Assembly (NCBI GenBank): GCA_019648995.1
Contig: BLXT01003539.1
Coordinates: 1,216,609-1,242,827, forward strand
DNA from: Plakobranchus ocellatus
Lineage: Eukaryota > Mollusca > Gastropoda > Plakobranchidae
Reading direction: 5' to 3'
DNA length: 26,219 bases
This document shows positions 1 to 10,316 of the stretch, one piece after another. Made by a program: the position numbers and the translations under genes. Every line of letters begins with the position of its first letter. Position 1 is the stretch's first letter. The notes beneath the pieces are model-generated. The model saw only the letters and a list, made by a program, of their open reading frames with translations. It was not told the origin of the DNA and searched no databases.

Positions 1-371
1 TTCTTGTTCTTGCTATTGTTTTGTTGTTTGTTTGCTTGGTTTTTGTTTATGATAGGTTTTAGCGCGGAAAAAACATAGACCAGGCTGCGGAAAATATTCG
101 AAAAGATGTCTGTAGAATTACAGCGTAGAAGTATTAGCCTTTTCAGCCTTCCAGCTTAACCTAGGCCTTTCTTAGTTTTATTCTAATTCAACGTAGTATA
201 TTTTCATTTTTTTTTATAACTGTTTTAATACAAATTTCATTTTACAAATAAAAAATTGTGCTTGTTTCCTCTCAATGAAAATTAAAACAAATTATTCTCT
301 TCTTCCCGTTATATTAACATTACGTTTCCGATAGGACCGAGTCTTTCTTTTGGGAAGCCGATTCAAGGGAA
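1..371. other. No gene seen; AT-rich flank of LINE remnant
   Basis: AT-rich sequence with short T-runs and no supported coding frame. The stretch from about 300 to 371 may be a badly decayed continuation of the minus-strand reverse transcriptase fragment that begins at 372, because it holds a short Pro-Lys-Lys-like stretch on the minus strand. I could not align it with confidence. Confidence 0.5.
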
Positions 372-1160
372 TTAATAGGGCCGCACGATACCTATTGCAG
401 CACTATCGTATATTGCATTAAGAAGTTTTGTTGTCTGATCTATTCCTAAATTATCTAATGCTTTAATTATTTCTACTGGTATATTATCTGGTCCCGTGGC
501 TTTTCTATTTTTCATTTTCTTTATTGATGCTTCTACCTCTTCTTTAAGGATAGTTGAGCCTTCTATGTTTTTCTCTATTTTGGGTTTTTTTACACCTTTC
601 ACCTTTAAAAAAGATCCTCAACATATTCTAACCATCTGTTTAGTATTTCCTTCTTTTCCAGTAACATTGTTCCATCTTTTGATTTGATGCAGCCAGGGCT
701 ACTGCATTTGATTTTCTTACAACCGACATCCTTAATTTTAGCATGCACGAATTTGCTGTCTATATTTAGCTCCCACTCTATTTCCTGACATTGTTGATTA
801 ATCCATTCTTCTTTCGCTGCGTTGCATTTTATTTTGATGTTTCTGTTTAGGTCTTTGTATTTGGCTTCCACATTTTTTGATTTGCGCATTCCTCCTATTA
901 AATCAATTTTTTCTTTGTTTATTCATTTCTTATGCTCTTTTTTTTTAAATCTTTTTTGCGTATGTTTTTCTCTATGACTTCATTAAGTGAATTTTTTCCT
1001 TTCTGACCATAAATCTTCCACTTCTGAGATATTTTTTGAGTTTCACATTTGTTATGCACAGCTGCAGCAATTTTGTCTCTTAGTTTTTCATCAGATTTTA
1101 GGAAGTAGATTTTTTGGTAGATTACTCTTTGTAATTGATGATATAATTGATAGATGAAAG
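372..1160 (-). mobile_element. LINE fragment A: linker region and start of reverse transcriptase (RTE-like), decayed
   Basis: Three open stretches in different frames read in order on the minus strand. First, about 1110-919 contains LKSDEKLRDKIAAAVHNK, the linker that follows the endonuclease in this type of element. Second, 889-605 is Lys-rich with AAKEEWINQQCQEIE and ends in WLEYVEDLF, the usual lead-in to the polymerase. Third, 602-372 contains KKMKNRKATGPDNIPVEIIK, the block just before reverse transcriptase motif 1 in RTE/Jockey-like LINEs. The polymerase then stops after LLNAIYDS; the palm with its catalytic aspartates is absent. Frame changes between the blocks and the missing ends show that the copy is dead. 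The RTE-like assignment rests on motif memory, not on a search. Confidence 0.82.
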
Positions 1161-1299
1161 ACAAGGAGGTGGAATGTGCCTTCAATTCGCGTTAAAGTCT
1201 CTTTAAAAAAATCTACTCTATAGGCCCTCGTAATTAATCTTGCTGATACCCAAACTGCAAAGCCTGTTGTCCTTTATATTTATTTATTTATTTGTATAT

Positions 1300-1304
<5 letters not shown>

Positions 1305-1336
<32 letters not shown>
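1305..1336. repeat. (TA)16 microsatellite
   Basis: Sixteen uninterrupted TA units, with a short TTTA-type repeat just before them at about 1275-1292. They lie between LINE fragments B and A on the minus strand. RTE-type LINEs often end in simple repeats, so these may be the 3' tail of fragment B, but an independent microsatellite is equally possible. Confidence 0.9.
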
Positions 1337-1339
<3 letters not shown>

Positions 1340-1479
1340 TTTTTTTTTTTACTCTTCATTTAAATAGGAATATTGAGCTCCACATTAATATTTACACCAG
1401 TTTCTCGGTAAATTATGAACAAAATTTTGACTGGAGGCTTTACTTACCGTGATTGCTTCTGAAGTATCTTCTTTTTTCT

Positions 1480-2518
1480 TCTTTTCTTTTTCTTCATCCA
1501 GCATCATTTGAAGAACCCCTTTCGTCATTTCTCTCCATTTCTGTCTCCTTTCTATGGCGATGAAGATTTCTGTACTGTTCTTCAAAATAGCTTCAAAAAC
1601 CTCTGCCTGTTTTGCCCTCGAGTTTTCCTTGGATAAGATCTTCAGTAAGGGAGCATATACTTCTACAGACATGTCCACAGAAGGACAATTTTTCTTCTGT
1701 ACCGTGCCCAGGAATTGTCACGATATATTTAATTATTTGAGGAATACTTTCGTCAGTTCTTTTTTCCGTCCAATTTATTCGTAAGAAGCGTGTATAGCAC
1801 ATCATCTCCGCAGATTCTATCTTCTTCGCGCATTTTTCCCATTAAATCGAGTATTTGTTTATCCATTTCTAATGCTCTTTTTTTATCTTTTTTTGGGAAC
1901 GTTTTTCTCTATGACTTCATTAAGTGAATTTTTCACAATTCTTCTACTTCTGAGATATTTTTTAGGGTTTCGTATTTGTTATGCACAGCTACAGCAATTT
2001 TGCCTTTTAGTTTTTCATCAGATTTTAGTAAGTCCATTTGGAATTTAGGATTAGAATTTGCCTGTTCTTAACTTTTTAAGTATTACCTGAAATTTACACA
2101 TTACTGGAATGTGATCTGAATCACAGTCGGCTCCTGGCAGTGACTTCGATGTTTTGACAGCGTTGTGGAATCTTGTCTGAATGAGAATGTAATCCATTTT
2201 GTTTCTACTTCTATCTCCGGGGCTCTTCCAAGTCCATTATCGCCTAGGGTGGTTTTGATACGAAGTATTTGTAATGGTAAAATCGTTGACTTGGCACCAT
2301 TCAATTAGCCTACTTCCACGCTCATCTACATTGCCTATGCCACTGGGCCCAACAACATCTTCTACTCTTTTATCCCCAACTTTTGCATTGAAATCTCCCA
2401 TTACTATTATGATGTCCTGGGATTTTAGATAGCCTTTTGCTTTTTCTATTTCTTCAAAAAACTTCTACATCTTCACTGTCAGATGTTGGTGCATATACTT
2501 GAATAATTCCTAGTGATG
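1480..2518 (-). mobile_element. LINE fragment B: endonuclease, linker and C-terminal tail, polymerase missing
   Basis: Read on the minus strand from 2518, the sequence gives GIIQVYAPTSDSEDVE, then MGDFNAKVGDKRVEDVVGPS, the GDFNA motif of APE-type endonucleases. The end of the nuclease domain follows at about 2230-2090 (KMDYI and a PGADCDSDHIPV-like stretch, split between frames). From 2060 to 1825 comes the linker (LLKSDEKLKGKIAVAVHNK), a second copy of the segment also seen at 1110-880. About 1800-1490 then carries C-terminal LINE motifs (RINWTEKRTDESI, LIQGKLEGKTGRG, RRQKWREMT). No reverse transcriptase core lies between linker and C-terminus, so it has been deleted or was never copied. There are several frameshifts. 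This is a dead element. Confidence 0.8.
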
Positions 2519-2521
2519 GAC

Positions 2522-2880
2522 AATAAACAAAGAAATAGAACAAAAACTAGAAGCAGTAGAGATGTGGTTTACCAGAAGAATGATGAGAATATCATGGACA
2601 GAAAAAAAGTCAAATGAAGTGGTTCTGAAATGGACTAATTTCGAGCGATCACTCATTTAAACCACAAGACAGAGGCAACTACTGTTTTTAGGCCATATTT
2701 GCCGACATAAGGGTTTAGAACACTTAGCAATCACTGGAAAGATTGAAGGCAAACGCTGTATAGGTAGACAGAGAATAACTTTTATTGAATTAGTGGATTC
2801 ATTAAAAAAATATGATAGACTAGAGAAGAAGTGGAAGGCAGGTTAAAGATCACCAACTCAAATATTTCATCTAGAATTAG
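2522..2880 (+). mobile_element. LINE fragment C: C-terminal domain, plus strand
   Basis: The plus strand reads EIEQKLEAVEMWFTRRMMRI, SWTEKKSNEVVL, a stop codon, RQRQLLFLGHICRHKGLEHL and ITGKIEGKRCIGRQRITFIE. This order (WF-RRM, SWTEKKSNE, FLGH, GKIEGKR-GRQR) is the C-terminal region of RTE/CFDP2-like endonuclease-reverse transcriptases. An in-frame stop after ERSLI and decay beyond KKWKAG show that it is not functional. Its truncated 5' end directly abuts the 5' end of minus-strand fragment B near 2520. The 3' limit is uncertain; low-complexity AT-rich sequence follows. Confidence 0.78.
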
Positions 2881-4436
2881 ATCATGATGATTGAGATTTA
2901 CATCCATATTTTCTAGATCTCTGGAAATAACTTTTTAAAATAATAATTTGTAGGCTTTAATTTTGATTTTCATTATATATCTACCAGTACTATAATTTAC
3001 ATCAAATTTTGACTCAGTACTGTACTTTTTGAAATCATAGTGAAATAAGCGTTATGGTCCAAGAAGAAAAAGAAAAAAAAGTACATTAGCTTTTAAATCA
3101 ATAAAAAAAAATCATAGGCTTTGGGAGAAAAAAAAAAGAAGTGCTTTAATCTTGATGAGTGGTTTTAACAGAGAAGCAAAGTTATATTCCTTGACAAGAT
3201 ATTTCTTTAGATTTTGCCCTTTTAAAAATAAAAGAATGAAATAAGGAAAAAAAAAGAAAAGGTTGATGTAGTCGATCATTTAGTTTCCTTTAATTTGCAG
3301 GTCTGGAAAGTTGAATTTTCCTTCTCAGTCAAAGACACTATGGATCATTTTAGTTAAAACAATTTTAATCACTTAAATGCATCAAGATTTCCACAATAGA
3401 GAATTCATCAAAAATACAATGACAATAAACCAAAATTAAAAAAAAGGGTTTAGATCAATAGACATCAAAATGCTTTTTCTGCCTCTGTGCCAGAAATCAT
3501 TTTACAATCTGCTCTGCACTTCAGTAGCAATGCCATCAGTTTTTGTTTTTTTGTTAGTTTCTTTGGTTTCATAAAAATGGTACTTAATTGACTATTAGGA
3601 GTATTTATTCATGAACTAAATTTGTAAAATATGCGTTTCCTTAAGTTTTCAGAGTGAAACATCTGCCCATCAACCTTTTGTTTTCATTGATACCCTTTTT
3701 TCACACTTCTGCTCTCTTGAAGATTTGTAAAAGAACAAAAATCTGTCAGTTTTAAGAAATGGAGTCATATAACTTTTTTCTACTGGAGATTGATCTTACA
3801 ATTCATTCTCTAGATCTTATGATAATAATTTTTATTTATTTATTTATTTTTGGTCTGTAGTGTTTCTGTAATATTTTTGATATTTCATTCCCAATTTAAT
3901 GAGGTTGTCCTTTGTTAAAGATGGTAAAGAGTTTTATGGAGTTAAAGGCCTTTTAATAATGAATCAATCCTATCCTAGCCTTTTTTATAAATTCATAGCG
4001 AGTTCCCTGTTTCTTCTGAGCTTTCTATTATTCATCATGTATTCCATGTCATCTTTAACTGTCAATTTTTACTTATTTTGAAATCTTTTCAATTTTATTT
4101 CAGATTGCAAAAGTTTATTGATTTATGCACTGGCACAGCAAAGACCCATCAAGAAATTTTGGTCTGTATCAAATGTTTCTTCCTCACCATTTGCAACATA
4201 AGAAGTAGAATCCTTTGGTTTAAAGTACTTCCTCAAGCTCTCTGAAATAACAAAACAAGACCTGGTGATCTTTAAAAATCTTTTCACTTTTACCCGAGAT
4301 GTTACTTTTTAGAATTGAAGTGCTGGATAACTTTTTTTTTTCACACTCAGTTCCTGTATAAAAAAATTTGATATTGGTTTAATTGGGACCACTGTGTTTT
4401 TGTAAAGCAATGAATGATTAATAATTTGGCCCTGAT
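2881..4436. other. Intergenic, AT-rich; A-runs and a TTTA repeat
   Basis: No coding frame with recognisable content. It holds several A-runs of 8-10 bases between 3070 and 3445 and a TTTA tetranucleotide repeat at 3831-3850. The short open frames here are hydrophobic or low-complexity translations of AT-rich DNA. Confidence 0.6.
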
Positions 4437-5865
4437 ATGAATAATTCTAAGGAGCATGAATCATAAAGCATCCCAGATAAAGGCTGCCATGCATCTGTTA
4501 AAGCAGTTAAGGGCAATGAGTTAAATTCTAATGTTGAAAGCATGAGTGATAATTGTAGTACCGAACTAAGCAGAAAAAGAAAAGCATTGCATAGGCGTAA
4601 AGTCAAACACTTTTCATTGGATAACATGCTTCCAGTGCTAGAGGCAAGTTTAAATGAAAAAGCGGTGCGCCTCTCTGGAACACCTCTGAATGTAAATCCT
4701 TTCAGTATCAGCAATTTATTGTCTGTCAAACCAGATGCAAGAAATCCGGTAGATGGCGAGACAGTCAGACATACTGCCTCAATTGGCAATTTCAGATCTG
4801 TAGATTGCTGTGGAAATGTAAGAGCAGAACAGCTAATCAGCTTCAACCATCCATAGGTGACTCAATTAAGGAAACTGATTCTGTTTCTGAGCTGCTCAAC
4901 AAAAAAAGAGGCGGTTTGATAAAACAAAAGCCAGCATGCAAAGATAAGCCTGGCAAAAAAAAAAACCACACACAAAAAAAAAGTTTAACTCATCATCTGC
5001 CGGCTACAAAGACAAATACTTCTACCTGAAACTATGCCTCTCTATCAAGAACACTGTGCTAAACACAATTCGTTTGTGTGGTCTGTGTGCCATAGCAGTT
5101 TCAAAAAGACTTTCCCTTCAAAGCGATACATGCTGATTCACTCAGATGTGAAGCTATTGCGTCTGCAGCATGTGTGACTTCAGCTGCAATGATGGATCCA
5201 ATCTCCGCAAACATATGCAGAAAAAGAGATTTTCGTGCCCTGACTGTGATTACACATGTGACAGGCTTGATCACCTGCGCAACCACTGTAGGAATACCAA
5301 TTTGAGCGTGGTGTTTGTGGCTATTGCTGCAATCATTCCTCTGATCTCAAACGCCATATGCTAACCCAGGTAGGTAACAAACCCTTCAGTTGTGAACACT
5401 GCAGTTTCTCTACCACCCGAAGATGCACACTCAAAGTTCATGTTCAGACTACACATTCGGACACAAACAAATTTAGGTCTGATATCTGCTCTTTCACAAC
5501 TTCAACTGAGTTAGCCATAAGAAACCACAGGTTAATTCACCTGCAAGAAACACTCTACCCATGCTGTGAATATGACTACAGAACAGCAGACAAACTTTGT
5601 TTGATACAGCATCGGAAGGTCCACAATATGTTTGTTGTGAATGTGACTTAAAACAGCGGACAAACTTTTTTTGATACAACATCGCAAGGTCCATAATAAT
5701 ATTGCTCGCTGTGAATGTGACTACAGGACAGCAGGCAAACTTTGTTTGATACAACATCGCAAGTTCCATAATAATATTGCTTGCTGTGAATGTGATTACT
5801 GGGCAGCAGACAAACTTTGTTTAATACAGCACTGCGAGGTCAGCAGTGACAGTGATGAAGCCTGA
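4437..5865 (+). pseudogene. C2H2 zinc-finger protein pseudogene
   Basis: An open frame starts at ATG 4437 (MNNSKEHES), meets an in-frame TAA nine codons later, and continues in the same frame through a non-finger, Ser/Lys-rich region to about 4820. The frame then changes and runs to a TGA at 5027-5029. From about 5074 zinc-finger remnants appear in shifting frames: RFSCPDCDYTCDRLDHL (C-x2-C-x12-H, last His lost), CGYCCNHSSDLKRHM, FSCEHCSFSTTRRCTLKVH, a finger whose first Cys is replaced (SDICSFTTSTELAIRNH), then four tandem fingers of the type C-x2-C-x12-H-x3-H. There are roughly nine or ten finger units, several lacking a zinc ligand. The last frame ends with an acidic SDSDEA and a stop at 5863-5865. 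The stops, frame changes and lost ligands mark it as dead. The absence of introns across 1.4 kb and an A-rich purine tract at about 5930-5960 would fit a processed copy, but I see no clean poly(A) or target duplication. I do not recognise the parent gene. Confidence 0.8.
5560..5860 (+). repeat. Four tandem 75-bp zinc-finger units
   Basis: Units begin at roughly 5564, 5635, 5710 and 5785, each with TGTGAATRTGAYT near its start, followed by ACAAACTTTGTTTGATACA and a CATCGCAAGGTCCA-like end. The encoded unit is CECDYRTADKLCLIQHRKVH. Units two and three differ at few positions and share the spacer CCATAATAATATTGCT. The first interval is about 4 bp shorter than 75, which breaks the frame. Confidence 0.85.
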
Positions 5866-8559
5866 TTGAACAAAATGGCTTTATACTCAAAACATGGGGG
5901 GGGAAGAAGGGAAAGGGAAGGAAGGGTTTGAGAAAAAGAAAGAAAAAGAAAAAAAAAACAAATTTCTAAAGTATTGGTAATAGAGGAATGAAACTGTACT
6001 CCTTATTATAATGAATATGTCAAATCCGCCGTCAACAGAAAAAATTGTAACATGCCGTTACTGTGGCAACGCGGCCATCTTGGATTTTGGGCTTTTTTTC
6101 TGAATGACTAAAACTCACAAAGTTACTGACAGCTTAACTTCAAATTTGGCTTACATTCAATTTAGAAATGATTCTTTATAAACGATCAGAGAGCTTTTTA
6201 TTATACTGAATACTTGTATGTAGAGAAAAATTATTTAAAATATTACTGTTTGGAATTCCTAATTTTTACACTTTTGCTGATTTGTTTTTTAAAAAATAAA
6301 AATATTCACACCTGATTGAAAAAATGTTCTGGATCGTTTTTCGACACATGCTCCTAAACAATTAAACCAAATTTTGTCTACATCGACCTACAATTTGCAA
6401 AGTTTTAGTGAAAAATATTTGAAAAAAATAATATATTTTGAGAAAATCTACAAAACCTCATTAAAAAAAAATTGTATAAGTTGTGTTTAAAAACATTTGC
6501 ATTTGAAATCAACCTTTTTCCTGAACAAGTAAAAAATAAAGAGCAATGTAAGAGAAAAAAAAGTAAAGAAAAAAACGTACAACTCCCCACCTTTAAGAGG
6601 AAAATACATTTTAAATCTTTTTTCTTATTCTTTAAGATACTTTTTTGCACAAGTACAAAATGCCCTATCAAGGTGCAAAATATATATAAATTGTGAAGTT
6701 TAGAGAAAGACGATATTAAAAATTTTCAAAATGTAGCTTCTGACTCCTTCAAATTGTTCTTGACTCAAATATGCAAGTATTTTAATTTTCTTCTTGGGTA
6801 TTGAGTTAATAAAGGAGTAGTAATTGTCTTTAGTGTTAATTTCAGATGAAGTAACCCATTGGCATACAAATATTTTACAACCTTACATCATTTTGAACAA
6901 CCCACAATTTAATGTGAATGATTCTCACCTACCATAGATATAAGTATTATCATTATCATTATTATGCCAAGGTTGGTGCTCATGGACAACTGAAGATTTT
7001 TTTTTTGGAAAAAAAAATATACTGTCTGCCTCATCATATGATCTTAGAGGACTTCATTGTGATTCAGGCCATGGTATCATATGATCAGATGCAATTTGAG
7101 TTATTGTATGCAGGCATTTTTCAAATAGTCAAATATACCAATGGCATGTACGATTAGAGTTTAGCGACCGAAAAATTTTAAAGCAAAAATCAATCTTAGT
7201 CATGTAAACATTACATACAGAAATCCCATAGACGACTATATTTTGAGAAAATATTTATATTTATATATAAACTTTGCAAATTGTAGGTTGATTTACTCTC
7301 TCAGGAAAACATGCCTGATGAATATTTAAAACAAAGAAGCCCTGTCTACGAAATGAGACTGAGGACAAAATGATTAAAGACGGATTCCATTTGAAAAAAA
7401 AATGGTTGAATACTATGTAATGAAAAATATAAAAAGTTCATTTAAAAAAAAATGATACAGTATGTCTTTATGCTGGGAAATAAAGCATTGTTTTGTTTAT
7501 TATGTATGTAAAATATTTCCCAAGAGTTGACATTTATTTTTTCTTCTAGTCATTGATCTTTGATCACAATGACTACCAGGTATGGCATTACAAACTTTTA
7601 ACAGTATTAATAAGTATTGTAATTATGTCTGTGTCTTTCATGATGCCCCAGTTTTTTGACTGCATATTGTATGTTTCTCCAGTAGCTCAAGATTATGTTT
7701 GCACATTTGTCTAAAACCGTCTCGTATCTAATCTGCTTAATTGTCACAGGCTATATTCTGAAAAGTCTGAAATTATATTGAGGAGGGAATTAAATCATAT
7801 TCTTTATTGTAATTTATTTTTTCAAATAAAACGGGTTTAAAAGAAAAGAAAAATTATTTTATTTTCCACAACAAAATACACGTAACACAGTGCAAATACA
7901 ATTCAAGAGCTTTGATTTAACATTCAGTAATGTACGAGATATTTAAAATCCTTTGGCCAAGAAACTATTTTGAATTTTTTATGTTTAATTTATATAATGA
8001 AAGCACTGTAGTGTTTACCTTAGTCTGAGGATCAACATTTTTTTTTGGTTAGAAGAAAAAGGATATATCATTTACTTGAGACTTATTGTAATGAGTTGGA
8101 TTTCGCATTAAAAAAAAAATAATAATAATTAAAAATTCTCTTTTCCTTCCTTTGAGTCCAAAAAAAAAAGAATTCTACTAAGAGCACTATCTTAAATTAG
8201 AATCAAACTACATGTAGCTCTTTTAATTTTCACCTTAATTTCAAACCTCACACAAAGCAGTTTCAGACTGTTTTAGTAGTTTAAAATGTTCAAAATGTGA
8301 CTTCCGACTCATTCGGATTGGTCTCAAGACATTTAATTGGTGTGAATTTTTTTTTATGAACTGAAGATAGAAATTTCCGGCATTATCAAAATCTAAAAGA
8401 TCATCAAAGCGGAATCGTTTAGAAATTATCAATGTTGTTGATAAATTTAGTTCTTAAATTTTTATTTTCAAATGAAATGACATGTTAAGCTGCATCTTTG
8501 TTTTTACATCTTTGGAAACAAAGTCATATTAGAAAACTGCATATGACCAGCAGCGTTCA
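5866..8559. other. Intergenic, AT-rich; purine tract and repeated segments
   Basis: A purine tract (G8 at 5896-5903 and then GA-rich and A-rich to about 5960) follows the zinc-finger pseudogene. A more GC-rich patch at 6048-6090 contains GCGGCCATCTTGGATTTTGG and looks like part of an older interspersed repeat. A 24-bp inverted repeat pair lies at 6382-6405 and 7269-7292. The segments 6725-6765 and 8287-8330 are similar in direct orientation. No coding frame is supported. Confidence 0.55.
6382..7292. repeat. Inverted repeat pair, 24-bp arms
   Basis: The arm at 6382-6405 (ATCGACCTACAATTTGCAAA...) is the reverse complement of 7269-7292 with one mismatch in 24. Outside the arms the similarity is weak (a shared CATG and TCCT-like core). 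This suggests two diverged copies of one repeat in opposite orientation, or the arms of a decayed element. Confidence 0.6.
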
Positions 8560-8640
8560 GGCATTATTTTGATAGAAGACATTTTTCATGTTCAGGGGCA
8601 AAGATTATTAGTTCACTTCTGTGCAGGTTCAAGTCCTGCT
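8560..8640 (+). repeat. Possible SINE remnant with pol III B box
   Basis: 8623-8639 is a perfect T-arm: a 5-bp stem GCAGG/CCTGC around TTCAAGT, which contains the pol III B-box consensus GGTTCAAGTCC. The bases before it (CTTCTGTGCAGGTTCAAGTC) align with CTTCTGTCGTGGGTTCGAGC in the 11.6-kb SINE, so this is probably a decayed copy in the opposite orientation. No matching acceptor stem or clear A box is visible, so it is not a tRNA gene. Confidence 0.4.
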
Positions 8641-10175
8641 TAGATATAAGATGGTTTTAACCTCAATTCCTCTGAAAAGTGAATATTGCCCTCTTCTTTT
8701 TTTTTTTTTTTTTGAGAAATTGAGCATACATGTACTATATTTTTGTATGTTAAATTCTTCTGCAAAACGTTTTTTTTTTTTTGTTATAGTTCACATTATT
8801 GCGTACAGCTTTCAATGATAGAACAATTATGACTATGAGCAATAAAGTTTCTATGAGATAATTAAGGGTACGTGCTGTATGTTTTGATTATTCTTTTGAA
8901 TTTGAAAACAATTTTGTATAACATATTGTAGATTTATTAGAAGATAAAAGAACTCTGCAGAAAAAAGATCACATCTTGTCAATAATTTCATGTTACAGAT
9001 GGTGATGATAAGTCGTGGCTGCAAAGACCTGAGAAAGCACTTCTGGCCATAAAATAATATGTTACACTTTATAACAAACATACTCAACACAAGAAAAGCA
9101 GTGGCAATATTTTATTGATTTGTCGTTCATCATTTTTTTTTTTTTTTGTTTTTATGAATCATCAGTTTCAATAGCATCACTGCTTTGTCAATCGCAGCAA
9201 ATAAATAATTTAATTAACAAGCTTAAAAAATATAAAATATTTTGTCAACATAACCAAACAATGATAGAAAGTTTAAAACATAATAATTTTTTATTTCTGT
9301 AGCTTTTTTCATAAACTATGTCTGAGAGACTTGTCAAAATTGTTTGGATGTTACAATATCTTCTGTGTGAGCAAAACTATTATATAATAAATAAATCACA
9401 TTTCCCATCTTAAAACAGTTTTATGAAGATATTAAAATTATCTTACTTGGCACAGATTCAACATAGCTCTGCCTTCTTCTCAAACCACATGGATTAAAGA
9501 AGAATTTTAAAATTCATTGCATGATGAAAAAAGTGAAAAAATAAAATCTGTATTTTTTTTTATTTTTATACTTTTAACCTTATGTACAATGTATGATCAA
9601 TCATTTCCTTTGCTTCATACGTCAATGATTGCTAAAACTTGTCATATCTCTTAACTTCCAGTATTCACCTAAACTTCTCTCTCAACCTTTTTCTAGGATA
9701 AAATTTGCTCATCCACAGCATTCTTTGTCCAATTAATATTATGCTTCTAAAATTTGAAACAAATGAATCCAATCTAAGAAAAAAGCTAAATCATTTTTTA
9801 ACAACAGGTATTAATATCCTTTTAAAATTATTCTGTCCTTGCCACAATAAACACTTCATATCATTTGACCAAACGACATAATTCTAATTTTATTGTTATT
9901 TCTCACTGCTTTGGTCTTGCAAAGTATATTGAAAAAAACTCACGATATTTCATGTGGGCATCAGAAGACATTCAAAGTTGAAAATTTCAAATCTTTTTTC
10001 TCTTTGATCATCTTGTTGAAACAATCAGGATATTTCAAATAATATCAAGAAAAAATTAAAAACAAACTCGAAGATACTAACAGAAAGAAGGAAAAAAAAG
10101 ACACAGTATAGTTTCATTCAGATCATGTTGGAACCTCAATCACCTTAGATTGTCATTGTTTGTGCACACAAGCTG
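8641..10175. other. Intergenic, AT-rich, with a cluster of T-runs
   Basis: T-runs of 9-16 bases lie near 8699-8714, 8770-8781, 9130-9144 and 9552-9560. No supported gene lies on either strand. This is the last stretch before the plus strand becomes dominated by A-runs. Confidence 0.5.
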
Positions 10176-10316
10176 TCCACAAGGTAACCTGTGCTCTGTG
10201 CCCTCCTCCTAAGGTCAAAGGCAAAAATATGTGGCTTGAACTCAAATATGAAACCTCAAGTTCTTTGTCGATATATCATGGCAAGTTTTCTAGCCACTGT
10301 GTCGCTAACTCCCGTC
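10176..10316 (-). repeat. tRNA-derived SINE copy
   Basis: On the minus strand GTTAGCGACACAGTGGCTAG (10309-10290) resembles a pol III A box, and AGTTCAAGCC (10242-10233) a B box, about 50 bases apart. The head aligns with the 14.0-kb copy (TTAGCGAC-AGTGGCTA-AACT-CC against TTTAGCGAC-AATAGCTA-AACTCACC). After the B box comes a body with CCTTAGGAGGAGGGCACAGA. The boundaries are estimates. Pol III promoter function is known for such heads but not shown here. Confidence 0.55.

Noticed and set aside
1385..1678. Minus-strand open frame ending at a strong donor-like GGTAAGTA, as if a host exon
   Set aside because: The frame contains RRQKWREMT and is preceded by GKLEGKTGRG and NWTEKRTDES in neighbouring frames, all C-terminal LINE motifs in the right order; the donor-like site is in retroelement debris.
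4418..4846. 142-residue minus-strand open frame
   Set aside because: It is the antisense shadow of the zinc-finger pseudogene's N-terminal region, with no domain of its own.
7033..7085. Two copies of the palindrome ATCATATGAT 43 bases apart, as possible protein-binding sites
   Set aside because: Short AT-rich palindromes are expected by chance in this composition and no gene starts nearby.
8623..8639. Possible tRNA gene (perfect T arm with B box)
   Set aside because: No acceptor stem partner and no clear A box or anticodon arm; it aligns better with the local SINE family.
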